From NCBI RefSeq assembly GCF_902806685.2, contig NC_048549.1, positions 8,449,594-8,513,593 on the forward strand: 64,000 nucleotides of DNA. Direction: 5' to 3'. The notes under the pieces are model-generated. The model was not told where the DNA came from. It did not search any database and saw only the letters and a list, made by a program, of their open reading frames with translations. Positions within the stretch are counted from its first letter, which is position 1; each line of letters opens with the position of its first letter. Origin of the DNA: Maniola hyperantus. Taxonomy: Eukaryota; Arthropoda; Insecta; Lepidoptera; Nymphalidae. Positions 34,042 to 44,685 of this stretch are shown here, piece by piece. A program made the translations under genes and the position numbers.

Positions 34042-34226
34042 TACTTCCCATATTATAAATGTGAAATGTGTTTGTTTGCTGGTTTATCGGTTTTTTCTTC
34101 AATTACGCAGCAATGGAGTTAAACATCTCAAGGACAATGGCTAAGCTATCATCCCGAATAATCAATGAGTTCCCACAGGATTTTAATATATAGATCCACG
34201 CGGATGAAGTAACGGGCTTCAGTTAG
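34042..34226 (+). mobile_element. Helitron H1 (TTTGTTTG subtype), degraded
   Basis: CATATTATAAATGTGAAATG opens it, and CACGCGGATGAAGTAACGGG, then TTAG before T, closes it. It sits about 30 bp from the preceding Helitron in the same orientation. Confidence 0.65.
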
Positions 34227-35123
34227 TTGTAGAATAATTCGTAAGTACAAGTTATTTTAAAGTAATAAGCCTATAGCAAAACTTTTTAAACTATTTTGTT
34301 TTAATTAAAAAGTTTTAATCCATACACTTACCACACAGCATCCCTCGCCGCCCGTCGGCGCCCGCTCTCATCTGCTAGTTCTTAATTAAGTTAGCTTATG
34401 TAACGAAAGATGCTCTCATTTAGATAACTTCAAGTTAGGCTACCTAGCGCGATCTCTTAGACCCTTTGCACATTATACTGCGATAAAATTAAAGAAATGA
34501 TAATCAGTTCTAACATAAATCGACAAAAATATTTAAAAGCTATGAATCGTGAATAAAAGAATTTTGTACATGTTATTTCAAGTATGATTTTATATTTATA
34601 TAACATCTAGGGAAATATTAAGGTATTTTTTGGGACAAGTAGTATTTCTTGGTCGCTAGGTAGCTAATACCAATGTAGTATATCGGTGATAGAGTTTACA
34701 CTTTTCAAAAGAAAAATTCGTATTATTGGGATCAGGTGCTTATTGCGACACTGAAAGTTAAAGATTTGCAACCCTGAAAATTCTAAAAGAACACTATTCT
34801 TTCATTTTTGATCATTCAACAGTCAAATATCTAATGTAGTGGCCACTTGGTATTAATTTGTAAGCAATAAGGGTGCCTATCCACTAACGTGAAACTGAGT
34901 GGAGTCATGTTCAGGTAACCAATCAGATTGTTGATAAAAGACGTGATAATTTTATCATTATCTCTCAATAATGTGATTGGTCGAAACACACAATAGGTAA
35001 ATGATGCCTCTCGTCTACCACAGAACCTGCCTTAACTGTCTTACCACAGAAACTTTTATTTAAAGCGCGTCTGAAGTTTTTGTGTTAAGACTGAATATTT
35101 AAATATGCAACTTTTGTCTATTT
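34227..35123. other. unique DNA
   Basis: No gene is recognised. A motif near 34735 (ATCAGGTGCTTATTGCGACA) recurs imperfectly at about 35430, suggesting a small local duplication. Confidence 0.4.
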
Positions 35124-35230
35124 CATCATCCTCATCAACCAATAGACGTCCACTGCTGGACATAGGTAAATCCAGCGACTCTCTATGCGACTCGTTTATG
35201 TCGTCTGTCAATCTTGTGCAGGACTTACTT
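35124..35230 (-). mobile_element. RTE-type LINE 3' end, internally deleted
   Basis: CATCATCCTCATCAACC, then ACGTCCACTGCTGGACATAG and TATGTCGTCTGTC, are RTE 3' landmarks. The part between TGGACATAG and the GCGACTC segment is deleted. Confidence 0.75.
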
Positions 35231-35552
35231 TATAATTACCTACACAATGAAAATTTTACCACAGGATCTTATTGCATTTCTCCAGCCAGTTAAAGTAAGT
35301 TTCAACCCCATATTATCGTTAATAGGTACTCTATAGCAGTGCGATGTGCTAAGTGCCTTATCGCCTGCAAAGTTGGTATCCGAACCTAATTAGCGAAGTT
35401 GCTTCGCTTTATGAGGCGTTGTTGGGAACAGGTGCTTACCATTGCGACAGTAAAGTTTTAATCGAATTTTGACTGTGTACATAAGTTACTTGAGGTCTTT
35501 CTTTTTTAATTAATGTTATTGTTAAAGTATAATGTATTCGACGTACGACAAC
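35231..35552. other. unique DNA
   Basis: I see nothing recognisable apart from the small local duplication noted near 35430. Confidence 0.4.
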
Positions 35553-35850
35553 GTGTTCGACAATCTCACTGGCAGTCTTATTGGTGGGAGGTCTCAGGTT
35601 CGATTCCTGGCAATGAAATTCAAAATTTCATAATTTCTAAATTTTCACTGGTCTGGTCTAGTGGGAGACTTCAGCCGTAGCTGGCAAAGCCGTGCCACCA
35701 AGCGAATTAGCGTTCCGGTACGATGCCGTGTAGAAACCAAAGGGTTAATAAAAACTGTCATACCCTTTCCAAGTTAGCCCGCTTCTATCTTAGACTGCAT
35801 CATCACTTACCACCAGGTGAGATCGCAGTCAATGGCTAACTTTTATTTCA
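35553..35850 (+). mobile_element. SINE-B, near full length
   Basis: The B-box GGTTCGATTCCTGG, the body GGCAAAGCCGTGCCACCAAG, and the end CACCAGGTGAGATCGCAGTC plus GGCTAAC are present, followed by an A-rich tail. Confidence 0.85.
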
Positions 35851-35871
35851 ATAAATAAATTTAAAATGGAA

Positions 35872-36052
35872 AGTAGCCGTGCTGGCCTAGTGGTTAAGAC
35901 GTCGGCCTCGACTAAGGTTCGATCCTGGGCACGCAACTCTAACTTTTCGGAGCTAAGCAATAAAATAAAATAATTTGCTTAAAGTAAGGAAAACATCTTA
36001 AGGAAACTTACATTCCTGAGAGTTCTGAATAATGTTGCAAAAGGTGTGTGAA
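35872..36052 (+). mobile_element. SINE-A 5' part
   Basis: A clear tRNA-like head (TGGCCTAGTGGTTAAGACG; GGTTCGATCCTGGGCACGC) and body run to GTGTGTGAAGT. The 3' third is missing, replaced by a Lep1-like element. Confidence 0.85.
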
Positions 36053-36245
36053 GTAAAATAAAAATAAAAGACGTTTATTTTCCAAACTGTGCCACACATC
36101 GCATCTTATAACTATGAGCTGGTTATTCCGGCGCTTCTTTCACCTGAGCATAAGCCCAACGTGCTTCAAGCAAAAGCAGCGCCGGAACAAACTCTCGGCA
36201 CAACCCGAAAAAGGGTCTCAGCTCAGGATTAAGTATGTTGCCAAT
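36053..36245 (-). mobile_element. Lep1-like element
   Basis: It shares with 39435 and 50325 the hairpin core (GTTATTCCGGCGCTTCTTTC ... GCGCCGGAACAAAC) and the GTGCCACAC and CTCAGCTCAG flanks. The family resembles the Lep1 Helitron-like elements described as associated with (GAAA)n in Lepidoptera. Confidence 0.65.
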
Positions 36246-36671
36246 TTCACACTGGGCCAGCAGCGTCGCGGACTATGCTACACTAAAATTCATTCTACGA
36301 TATTTTCTTATTATCACGGAATGAATAACAAGAGTGACGTCAACCGATGGCGCCATACAAGATACTAAGACTGCGTAATCAACTTTTCATCAATTACAAG
36401 ATGCCAATTTTAATCGAGTTTTCTCATTAAGTACTAACCGAGCCCTCTTTATTATTGGAATAATACGGGGTAATATCGTGGTATAGTTACTTAATCAATT
36501 CCTTTGTTGGTGGATCGACCCCCGTGGGTGGGGCTGATTAAGAAGAATATTGCTTGATTACGCCCTTGAAGTATGACGTACGAAGATGGCGCGAAGACGC
36601 TCTTTACTGGATACACCAAGGTGATAAAATAAAGTAGAGATTTTTTGGATTTATCATTCAACAAGAGATCC
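36246..36671. other. unique DNA
   Basis: No gene or repeat is recognised. Confidence 0.4.
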
Positions 36672-36986
36672 CCACCGCGACTTTATGGATTTAGGTTTAT
36701 CCCGTGTGAACTCATTGATTTTCTGGAATATGAGCGTCTTCAGAATGGAAACTATCTCTGTACCAAATAGATAATTCTTGCCAGTTCGTCCAGATAATTT
36801 AGATTTATTAAAAATCGCGTGGGGGAACTCTTAGATTTTCTATGATGAAAGCAACCTATATCTGTTCTCGGGATATAAGCTATCTCTGTACCAAACCTTT
36901 AAATCGGATAAACTGATCAGCTTTAAGTCTCTGAAAAGGTACCAGACAGGCAGACACACTTTTTCCTTTTATAATATTAAGTATGC
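36672..36986 (-). mobile_element. Helitron H1 with duplicated core, degraded
   Basis: Two successive copies of the 3' core are seen (CTTTATGGATTTAGG...AAACTATCTCTGTACCAAA and CGTCCAGATAATTTAG...AGCTATCTCTGTACCAAA). They are followed by the 5' end (GACACAC...TATAATATTAAGTATG). Confidence 0.65.
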
Positions 36987-37185
36987 AATTTTGGATATGG
37001 ATTTAATTAGTATACGAGTATGAATGTATTAAGTAGGTTACGTAAAAATTCTTATACTTAATTAATTTATAATCATAAGCACGGATGTTCTTTGGAGTTT
37101 TAATAGAAGTTGAGGCTTAATAAAGTTAATGGAACAAAATGTAATTTTTTACAATTGGTTAATTGGGAATTTATTTAGATATTGG

Positions 37186-37345
37186 GGCTAATTCCTTTGT
37201 ACACAATCTCTAAACTAAACTAAAATGGCACGTCTAAATCTATTGCTATCCCTTTCATAATGTTGCTTGCGGAAAAGGATAGCACTAGATTTAGACCTGT
37301 TCATTTAGTTTAGTTTAGAGATTGTGTACAAGAGAATCGGTCCCA
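37186..37345. mobile_element. palindromic MITE (GTACACAATCTC family)
   Basis: The arms GTACACAATCTCTAAACTAA...TCTAAATCTA..GCTATCC are inverted copies of one another for about 65 bp around a short loop near 37262. Confidence 0.8.
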
Positions 37346-37883
37346 TTATTTAGGTAATTCTGTGCTAAAGAGTAACCACCCTTAGGTACCTACTTGTTAC
37401 GAATTTTAGAGTATCATTGTTTTCTTCCTGCTTCCACCAGATATTTTCACGTAAGTATAGGGACAGACGTTATATTTTTTTACTATAGGTATATTAATAG
37501 TCACTTCCATCGTCTTATATTTTCGTGTACATTGTCTCAGTCATAGGCAATATTTATCATAGTGAGGTGACGCTGGTGTGCGTCTGTGTCTAATGAATGT
37601 CTCCGACATCGATGAATGTCTCGATGGAACTTATCCGAGAACTAATATTGTCATTTAGACACAATTACAGAATGTATCCGATTATGTTGGGCTTTTGTAT
37701 AAGTGCTTGCTTATTATGGCGTTCTTGAGGAACCTCAGCATTTAGTGGATATTAGATAAATGGTATTTTATATAATTATGGTCTAGTACAATCTCGAAGT
37801 TTGATTGCCGAAAGATGTAGCATGAAATTTGTGCTCGTATCTCTTAATACAAATAATAAAATAATATGATGTATTTATTCGAT
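37346..37883. other. unique DNA
   Basis: No gene or repeat is recognised. Confidence 0.5.
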
Positions 37884-37960
37884 CCCGATGTTTTCAAAAG
37901 TGTGTGAAGTCTACCAATCCACACTTGGCAAGCGTGGCACACTATGACCTTACCCTATGA
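37884..37960 (+). mobile_element. SINE-A internal fragment
   Basis: GTGTGTGAAGTCTACCAATC and CACACTTGGCAAGCGTGGC are family landmarks. Both ends are missing. Confidence 0.7.
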
Positions 37961-38649
37961 ATTCATTGAAAAAATTCAATAAGTCATATTGAACTACTTG
38001 TATGATGATTATTTATTTTATTCATCCAATATAAAACATTTAACAAGGATTTGAATAATATCTTTTATACTATTTACAAAATGAGGCTATTTATTGAAAT
38101 GCCCTAGCATTGGAAAAAGTTCCATTTATTTCTTTTACAAATACATACTAGATAGTAATTCCATTCAACACTAGGGCAGATTTACACTAGCCGTTTGACC
38201 GTCGATTCCCTCCGTCGCCTTTGTCTCTCCAGTTTCAATTCGTCCGGCCATTGTGTCGTTTGGAGATGAGTGGACGTCGTTAGCAAGATTCCCCGTACGT
38301 GAGATAAGGCCCTAGTACAAAGGATCGGTGTAATCTCCGTGTGCGTACGTTTAGCGACGTCCTTTGTGAGGATTGCGATGTCATTTTTAAGGCGCTTGTG
38401 ATTAGGGTAAGAGTCCTTTAGGTTATTTATTGGGAGGATAATGAAGTGGACGGCTTTTGATTGGTTAGTTTTGATGTGTAAGGTTTAAGCTGACTGATCG
38501 GGAATAATTATTTCATTATTAAACTATCTATTGTCATGCAGTGGCAGACATCCAATTAATTAATTTAATACAGTAAGGCAGTTACAATTTTTTGCAGATT
38601 TATTATTATACGTGAGGTTTTTACGCGGTCTCCACTCACGTCTGCCCCA
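37961..38649. other. unique DNA, CpG-richer at 38180-38400
   Basis: No repeat or gene is recognised. The CpG-richer part could be regulatory, but nothing specific supports it. Confidence 0.35.
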
Positions 38650-38835
38650 TCACATTGACAGACATGAACTGCACATTGCCACTTCAGCTTGCTAATGCTT
38701 TGAGCTATGTCGGTCGCTTTTTTCCTTCTGCGAATTTCCTAGTTCCGAATTTTACCCCTGAGAGTGATGCTTAAGATAACTCACTCCATAACGCGCTGAG
38801 CGATTTTTAATTTGTGGAAAAGGCCAAGGCCTTGT
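38650..38835 (-). mobile_element. RTE ORF2 fragment (inverted 5' part)
   Basis: The minus strand translates, with two stops, as KIAQRVME.VILSITLRGKIRN.EIRRRKKATDIAQSISKLKW. This matches the conserved region upstream of the RWTDDI block in RTE-type reverse transcriptases. It is the longest coding match to the LINE in this window. Confidence 0.85.
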
Positions 38836-38867
38836 TTCCACGTACCGGTAAGCGTAGTGTATGACGA

Positions 38868-38950
38868 CCGTGGATGAAAAAGGCGGAGGACCCCGTTTGG
38901 TGGCGCGCTCTTAGAAATACCTATATCCACCAGTGGACGCATACAGGCCG
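38868..38950 (+). mobile_element. RTE 3' end in opposite orientation
   Basis: The plus frame reads VWWRALRNTYIHQWTHTGR, the last residues of an RTE-type ORF2. Lying tail-outward next to the inverted fragment at 38650-38835, it looks like one insertion with a 5' inversion. Confidence 0.7.
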
Positions 38951-38969
38951 ATGGAATGGAAAAAAGTTT

Positions 38970-39350
38970 TTATAACTTTTCAGTGTTAAGTGTCTTTTAA
39001 GCAATTAAATAACACTTAATTTGACGGTCAAGGAAAACATTGTAAATCTTCATGATAAATCTAGAAGGAACCGGCTTTACTCACTTATTTAGTCGACGTT
39101 AGCCCGACTAGTTTCGAACCCATTCGGGGTGCTTTTTCACAGAGGCTCAGTTCGCGAACGCGTCGCGGTTGAAGCGGTGAGTAAAGCCGGTTTCTGCTAG
39201 ATTTATAATGGAAATCACTCACGATAGTTTAAACACTAAAAGAAACTTTCATGCCTAAACGTTCTTCACAATGTGCTCAGAAATGTGTGAAGTCTGCCAG
39301 CGTGGTGGATTATGGCCTAATCATTGGCCAGTGATGAAATGAGATGATGA
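38970..39350 (+). mobile_element. SINE-A interrupted by a 188-bp insertion
   Basis: The SINE body is present on both sides: GTCAAGGAAAACATTG before 39054, and TGTGTGAAGTCTGCCAGCG with a tail GATGAAATGAGATGATGA after 39243. The insertion at 39055-39242 has an imperfect 11-bp duplication of the SINE site on each side. Confidence 0.8.
39055..39242 (+). mobile_element. unclassified element inserted in SINE-A
   Basis: Inner inverted segments AACCGGCTTTACTCAC / GTGAGTAAAGCCGGTTTC frame the TTAGTCGACGTTAGCCCGAC segment also found at 25203. The flanks AAATCTTCATG (39044-39054) and AAACTTTCATG (39243-39253) are the likely target-site duplication. Confidence 0.65.
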
Positions 39351-39434
39351 AGCTTTTCTGAACGAAGAGCTTGTATTAACAATGGGATGGGTAAAGTAAC
39401 CGTAAAAAACCACTATATGTTCTTGAGCAACAAT

Positions 39435-39640
39435 GGCATACAGCATAATGCTGAGCTGGGACCCTTTTTCGGGTTAGGCCACACATGAAAGTTTGTTCCG
39501 GCGCTTCTTTTGCTTGAAGCGCGTTGGGCTTATACACAGGTGGAAGAGGCGCCGGAATAACCAGCACTTAGTTTTAAAATGTGATGTGCGGCACGGTTTG
39601 CTAAGTAAACGTCTTTTCTTTCTTTCTTTCTTTCTAAAAA
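39435..39640 (+). mobile_element. Lep1-like element with (CTTT)n end
   Basis: It contains the GCTGAGCTGGGACCC flank, the hairpin GTTCCGGCGCTTCTTTTGC ... GGCGCCGGAATAACC, GTGCGGCACGG and the terminal (CTTT)n at 39614-39635. The microsatellite end fits the Lep1 description. Confidence 0.7.
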
Positions 39641-39689
39641 GTGTGAACTGACAGGATGAGTAGTTTGAACCTTTTGGGCTGCAATATTA

Positions 39690-39850
39690 TAGAATAGAAT
39701 AGAATAATGTTTATTCGAGTTATCATATGCATGGTGTCTGCAATATTGTCTTGTAAAGCAGTGCAACACCTCGAATAGGTAGGCCCCACTCAGCTTGTGT
39801 CGAGACGTCTCGCGTCGCGTTGGGCCCCTCAGACACAAACCTCTATGGCG
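39690..39850 (-). mobile_element. LINE 3' end with (TTCTA)n tail
   Basis: On the minus strand, CTATTCGAGGTGTTGCACTG is followed by CTCGAATAAACATTATTC and repeats of TTCTA: a polyadenylation-like AATAAA and a simple-repeat tail. The clade is not determined. Confidence 0.6.
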
Positions 39851-39903
39851 AATATCTGAGGTACCAGACGCTGATTTTCAGTGACCGCCTTCATTATTAT
39901 ATA

Positions 39904-40120
39904 CTAGCTGATGCCCGCGACTTCGTTCGCGTGGATTTAGGTTTTTGAAAATCCCGTAGGAAAATTTTGATTTTCCGGGATAAAAAGTAGCTTATGTCAC
40001 TCTCCGGGTCTTTAACTACCCTACCCATATAAAAATCACGTCGTTCCGTTGCTCCGTTGCGACGTGATTAAAGGACAAACCAACAAACCAATAAACCAAC
40101 AAACCAACACCTAATATTGA
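39904..40120 (-). mobile_element. Helitron H1, full length
   Basis: The plus strand reads A|CTAGCTGATGCCCGCGACTTCGT ... CCAATAAACCAACAAACC ... ATATTGA|T. So the element starts with TC, ends with a hairpin and CTAG, and sits between A and T, the Helitron target. Confidence 0.85.
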
Positions 40121-40586
40121 TTACGCCTATATTATGATACCGTTGATTTACTTAAAATCATGTTAAGTACCTATTAAAACATAATTTTAAAATCACTTTA
40201 TAGTTATTAATGGATACGAGTCATTATATCTTCTGTGTACGAGTGTTCAAAATATAAATGACAAATGAAAACCCAAAAAAGTTAATGTAGGTAGCAGTCA
40301 AAATCGACCTTCACAATATTCACAATGCACCGTTTAATATTTTCGGCGGTTAATTACGGTTGTAATCGTTGTACACTTCTGTGTTATTTCACAGCAACGA
40401 TTATACTTTAGGGTGCTTGCAGATTAACCTTAGTATGCCATCTATATTATAAAAATACTTAATCACATCAATCTGGCAGAAAAAGTGTCGTTTTGTAATT
40501 TTTTTGTTTGCAGCAGAATAAAAAAAGTACGTGGATTTACTTGACCGCAGTCCGACAGTTGTAGCTATGTGATATTGATGTTGTTA
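40121..40586. other. unique AT-rich DNA
   Basis: I see nothing recognisable. Confidence 0.5.
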
Positions 40587-40735
40587 CAGTTCTTGCAATT
40601 CACGAAGGCGAATGAACTTTCCTAATGGTTACGTCGTTAACATGGGTATTGTGTAAGTGTGCGTGCATGTCGGACCAATCAGTCGTGAGTAACCGCTCGC
40701 AAACGCACACATTTAGTGTACCTTACTTATAGGAG
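40587..40735 (+). mobile_element. CAGTTCTTGC MITE, right end lost
   Basis: It starts TA|CAGTTCTTGCAATTCACG and contains GTCGGACCAATCAGTCG and AACGCACACATTTAGTGTAC. It is an inverted copy of most of 51287-51421. Confidence 0.7.
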
Positions 40736-41510
40736 ATTGGTCGGTAAAAATGTGCCAATTTTCTGAGTAGATATTGTTCTTTAATAAAAGGCTTAACATG
40801 TTTGTTGGTAAATTACACCATTTTTTTATTTTATTCTACTATCTTAGCTAACTTACAAAACATAACAAGCAGGTGCTATAAAATCACGGCTATTTTGAAT
40901 AAATGATTTGACTTTGGGCTTCTTCCTTGCAAGAGTAGTGTTCATATTAGCAGCCCAAGGACTAACAGTGCAGCAGTTTTATCAACCGCGAAAGATACCT
41001 ATGTGTTGTACTAGTTATACTGTATGATTCATAATTCAATATTACCATAATACACCTAAAGATAAGTTTTAAATAAGGAGTTTAAATATTCTAATTTTCA
41101 ATGTGCACGGGGCTTTACATGTAATTTTATTGTAATGACTATGTTTTAGATAAAACTGTAGCGCACACAACGATTACGTCCGCACCGTTCCTGTAATTAA
41201 ACATTTTAATAACTGTGGCGTTTAAGCTTTGTTTCCATCTGTTATTAACGTGCATAAAACTTGAATACAATTTGTAGGAACGCAAAATATGATTCATAAA
41301 GGTCAAAGAGGTTTTGTGAGGAATTTTTTTCGTCGAAGGAGTTGTTTATGTGATTCAAATAGCGTACACGCTAGCTATATAAATAGACATAGGTAATAAT
41401 ATCTAAAGATAGAAAAAAATAAAAAATGGGTGTTTGGTTTTTCTTAACGTGTGCCTAAGTAAATAATTATAAAGAAGCCTAATTAAAGGCAGCTATTTTG
41501 GAATTCATTT
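40736..41510. other. unique AT-rich DNA
   Basis: No gene is recognised. A short LINE-tail-like TTTTGAATAAATGATTTGAC lies at about 40893. Confidence 0.45.
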
Positions 41511-41872
41511 ATAAAAACCGGCCAAGTGCGAATCAGATTCGCGCACCGAGGGTTCCGTAATAAAATTCTGTTTTGAATGTACAGGTAAAGCCCTTTCATA
41601 TGATATCCCACGTGGTAGTTAAGTATCTTACTTTGAAAGTTGAAAATACTAATTATTTGTTCATGAACATATTTTGATTTTTTAAATTTGGTGATGCAAC
41701 CACAATTTCACGGTTTTCGGTTTTTTCCCCTTACGTTTGGGTACGACCTACCTACCTGCCAAATTTCATGATTCTAGGTCAACGGGAAGTACCCTATAGT
41801 TTTCTTGACATACAGACAACAAAGTGATCCTATAAGGGTTCCATTTTTCCTTCTGAGGTACGGGACCCAGGT
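41511..41872 (+). mobile_element. family G, near full length
   Basis: It runs from AACCGGCCAAGTGCGAATCA through CCGAGGGTTCCGTAA and CCAAATTTCATGATTCTAGG to ACGGGACCCAG. The ACTACAGTC...GACATTTTGC segment is deleted and the (GACA)n is short. Confidence 0.85.
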
Positions 41873-41929
41873 ACCTCTACCAGTCATCATAACCCACGAT
41901 TTCTATATTGTAAATCAAACATTTGAAAG

Positions 41930-42015
41930 AGGAACCGCAGAGTTTCTTACTGGTTATTTTTGGTAGGAACGGCGTTTCGAACCATTGGGTAATTCTTTTG
42001 ACGACTCAACAGCAC
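41930..42015 (+). mobile_element. LINE 3' UTR fragment
   Basis: CCGCAGAGTTTCTTACTGG, TTGGTAGGAACGGCGTTTCG and TTGACGACTCAACAGCAC match the 3' UTR family seen at 14993. Confidence 0.65.
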
Positions 42016-42022
42016 TTTACCG

Positions 42023-42236
42023 CCTACGACGCGGCTGTGACTCCGAGTAGCCTACTCACGCAACGTTTGTTGACCTCTAGCGTCCGTCAGATGTTTTATT
42101 TGCAATATATACCTTTTACAAAATATTGGACTTTTTTATATTTTTTCGCGTTTTTTCGTGGTATCATACTATCAGTAATCATCAGTACTATCATCTGTCT
42201 TCGTTATTGCTAGCGTTCTGGTTACATATTGTATAA
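42023..42236 (+). repeat. unclassified 210-bp repeat, copy 1
   Basis: It shares CCTACGACGC, CGTCAGATGTTT, ATCAGTACTATCA and CTGTCTTCGTT...GTTCTGGTT with 44469-44673. No coding or terminal structure is clear. Confidence 0.7.
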
Positions 42237-42575
42237 AATTCACGAACCATACAAAGGAATTGCACCTTATTTAAATAATATAAACCACATCCAGTGTGAC
42301 GCTCGCTTCAAATGAGTGAACTGCACTAATTACTGTAGATTGCCGACGACAATTTATTTCTCATTAGTGCGGCCTTCCATGGATTTCGGTCGCCCACCTC
42401 GTGTATTATAATGAAAATTATTTTAATTTCGCTAATAACACTTTAATTATAAACCACGCCGAGGCCACTCGTATTGTGCCAGGTTGTAATAAAGATTATA
42501 AAAAATTACGTCTTTATTCAATCGAAGTTGCGCTGTTGTTTGCTCCTTGCATTTAGAACGTTTTAGATGCATTTA

Positions 42576-42797
42576 GAGCGGTGATAGTGGTTTAGACGTC
42601 ACCCTTATTCCTAAGGTCGGGGGTTCGATCTCTAACTTTTCTGAGCTATGTCAAATAAACTACTTACATACTTGCTTTAACGGTTAAGGAAAACATTGTG
42701 AGGCCAGCGTGGTGGACTATGGCTAAACCCTTCTCCTTCTGACAAGTGACCCGTGTTCAGTAATGATCCGGCGAATGGGGTGATGATGATGATGATG
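42576..42797 (+). mobile_element. SINE-A with internal deletions, unit 1
   Basis: The head GGTCGGGGGTTCGATCTC, GGTTAAGGAAAACATTGTGA and the (GATGAT)n tail are present. The segment from AAACCTGCATG to the AATCCGCACTTG region is deleted. Confidence 0.85.
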
Positions 42798-42920
42798 AAT
42801 AACACTTTAATTATAAACCATGCCGAGGTCACCCGATTGTAATAAAGATTATAAGACTTTATTCAATCGAAGTTGCGCTGTTGTTTGCTATTTACATTAA
42901 ACGATGCTATTATATGTGAT

Positions 42921-43055
42921 AAGCGGTGATATTGTAGTGCTTAAGACGTCGGCCTTATATTCATGAGGTCGGGGTTTCGAGCTCTAACGTTTCGGATAGC
43001 GAGCTAGGTAAATATATTATGTGTGTTTTAAGCAATTAAATACTAAATGTTGTAT
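42921..43055 (+). mobile_element. SINE-A head, unit 2
   Basis: AAGCGGTGATATTGTAGTGC and GGTCGGGGTTTCGAGCTC form the tRNA-like head, with GTGTTTTAAGCAATTAAATA after it. The 3' half is missing. Confidence 0.8.
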
Positions 43056-43265
43056 TTTGCGGAAATCCATGATATACAATGACCCAAAAGCTTAATTTGC
43101 TATAATCCGCTTAAATAGATCAAATGTGTATAGTGCAACATGCAGGTGCGATATGCACCACCCGCCCTGTAAACATGCATGAAAAGCCAGCCACCGAGCA
43201 AGCAATACGCAGCACCACACAAATCCCAAAATATACTCGACGCACGTTTTGCCTCGACACCCGTA

Positions 43266-43555
43266 CCCGTAGTATAAGATTTTACGTCTCACCAAACGTT
43301 GCTAGAATTCGAGAATCGAAACACAATAACATCAAAGTAAAATGGACCTAAAGAGCCTTGAATTGAAGTCAAAAATTCAATGCACTGATTTTAATTTCGC
43401 AAGGTTTCCGCTAGGAGCTATGGCTGTAGATGTGTAGACAAACTTGAGCTTTAAAACAAGGAACTTAAGATCCAGTTTACAGCAGTTAACGCAGAAGTGT
43501 TTCAACTCTCGAATTCTAGCAACGTTTGGTGTGACGTAAAATCTTATACTACGGG
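43266..43555. mobile_element. TA-flanked MITE, CCCGTAGTA family
   Basis: The TIRs of about 50 bp (CCCGTAGTATAAGATTTTAC, CACCAAACGTTGCTAGAATT) are nearly perfect, with TA on both sides. This is the best preserved copy of the family. Confidence 0.9.
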
Positions 43556-43738
43556 TACCGAGCATCCTCTGGAGATGTAGACCTTACTTGTAGATTTAAT
43601 TGTAAAGCGGTACTTACATATCGCATGCTGCATGTTGCACCATGCAGATTTGATCTGTTTCGGAGGAATAAGCAAATTAAGCTTGTGGTTGGTTGAATTA
43701 AAAACTACTTGCTTTAACTGTGATGATATGTAGCTACA

Positions 43739-43909
43739 TATAGTAGGTACGCGGCAGGTCGAGATGGCAATCGGGGTATGAAACGAGGGGACGCGGCCTC
43801 GCACACCCGCACATCACTCGCGCTCCCCCGCACCGGAGTAGCGCGGGGGCTGTACGGGTGTGCGGGGCGTCTCTACACCGATAAATAACTCGACTTGTCG
43901 CGTACTATA
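43739..43909. mobile_element. ACCCGCAC foldback MITE
   Basis: The left end TATAGTAGGTACGCGGCAGG (with a 4-bp extra TAGG) and the right end CTTGTCGCGTACTATA enclose the GC-rich arms. Composition and structure match 29218-29380. Confidence 0.8.
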
Positions 43910-44468
43910 GGTATTATGCATGTACATTTAGTGCAATCGCAATCAGCGAGTGGCAATTTAGCACAGATACAATAGCCCTTGATAAAATTAATTGCAGGCA
44001 ATTCATAATACATATTTTGTTGCGAATATGATACATTTTCTCATTCAAACTTCACGTGGCGACATTTGAACAATACACTGAATCAGAGCGGCGTAATTAC
44101 AGTGCAACTGTTTGTACAATGCGAATAATTATAGCAGTTGTCCCCGTGACTGAAATCGTTCATGAGTTAATCGCCCGCACTTCAAAATGGAGCGGATGAA
44201 CGAAAAGTTGTTAGAGCAAATAGTTTTGATTGAGTTGCTAGCATGTCATATTTTGTTCCTATTGAAAATACACAGGTGTATTTATGTCTATGTGTGCGTA
44301 CATACGTTTATACCAGACCGCTAGCAAAAACTTAGCGTTCTTGTTATACTACCTAAACACAATCCAATATCAATAAGTAACCATTTGCCTCGTTTTGTAG
44401 TTTTAGTACTTTTAGTGATTTAGTATTATTCAAACCTGTATAACGGGCAAAAATCGGGTCAATGCCCC
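43910..44468. other. unique DNA
   Basis: No gene or repeat is recognised. Confidence 0.5.
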
Positions 44469-44673
44469 ACCTACGACGCTGAATTGACTTCGAGTGACAT
44501 ACTTACGTAACGTTCATTCGTCAGTCAGATGTTTCATTTGTTGTGAATTTTACAAAATATAGAATTTTTTTTAATGTTTTTTCGCATTTTTTTCAATGGC
44601 ATCATATTATCAGTAATTATCAGTACTATCACCTGTCTTCGTTTTTGCCAGAGTTCTGGTTTCATCCTGTATT
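44469..44673 (+). repeat. unclassified 210-bp repeat, copy 2
   Basis: This is the partner of 42023-42236, in the same orientation 2.4 kb away, with several substitutions and small indels. Confidence 0.7.
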
Positions 44674-44685
44674 AATAATTGGCAT

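Larger units (their letters stand above)
42434..43055 (+). repeat. tandem duplication carrying a SINE-A
   Basis: Unit 1 (42434-42797) and unit 2 (42798 to about 43055) each start AATAACACTTTAATTATAAA, share TTTATTCAATCGAAGTTGCG and then a SINE-A. Both SINEs lack the same bases between the TCGA of the B-box and CTCTAAC, so the SINE was probably present before the duplication. Confidence 0.85.
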
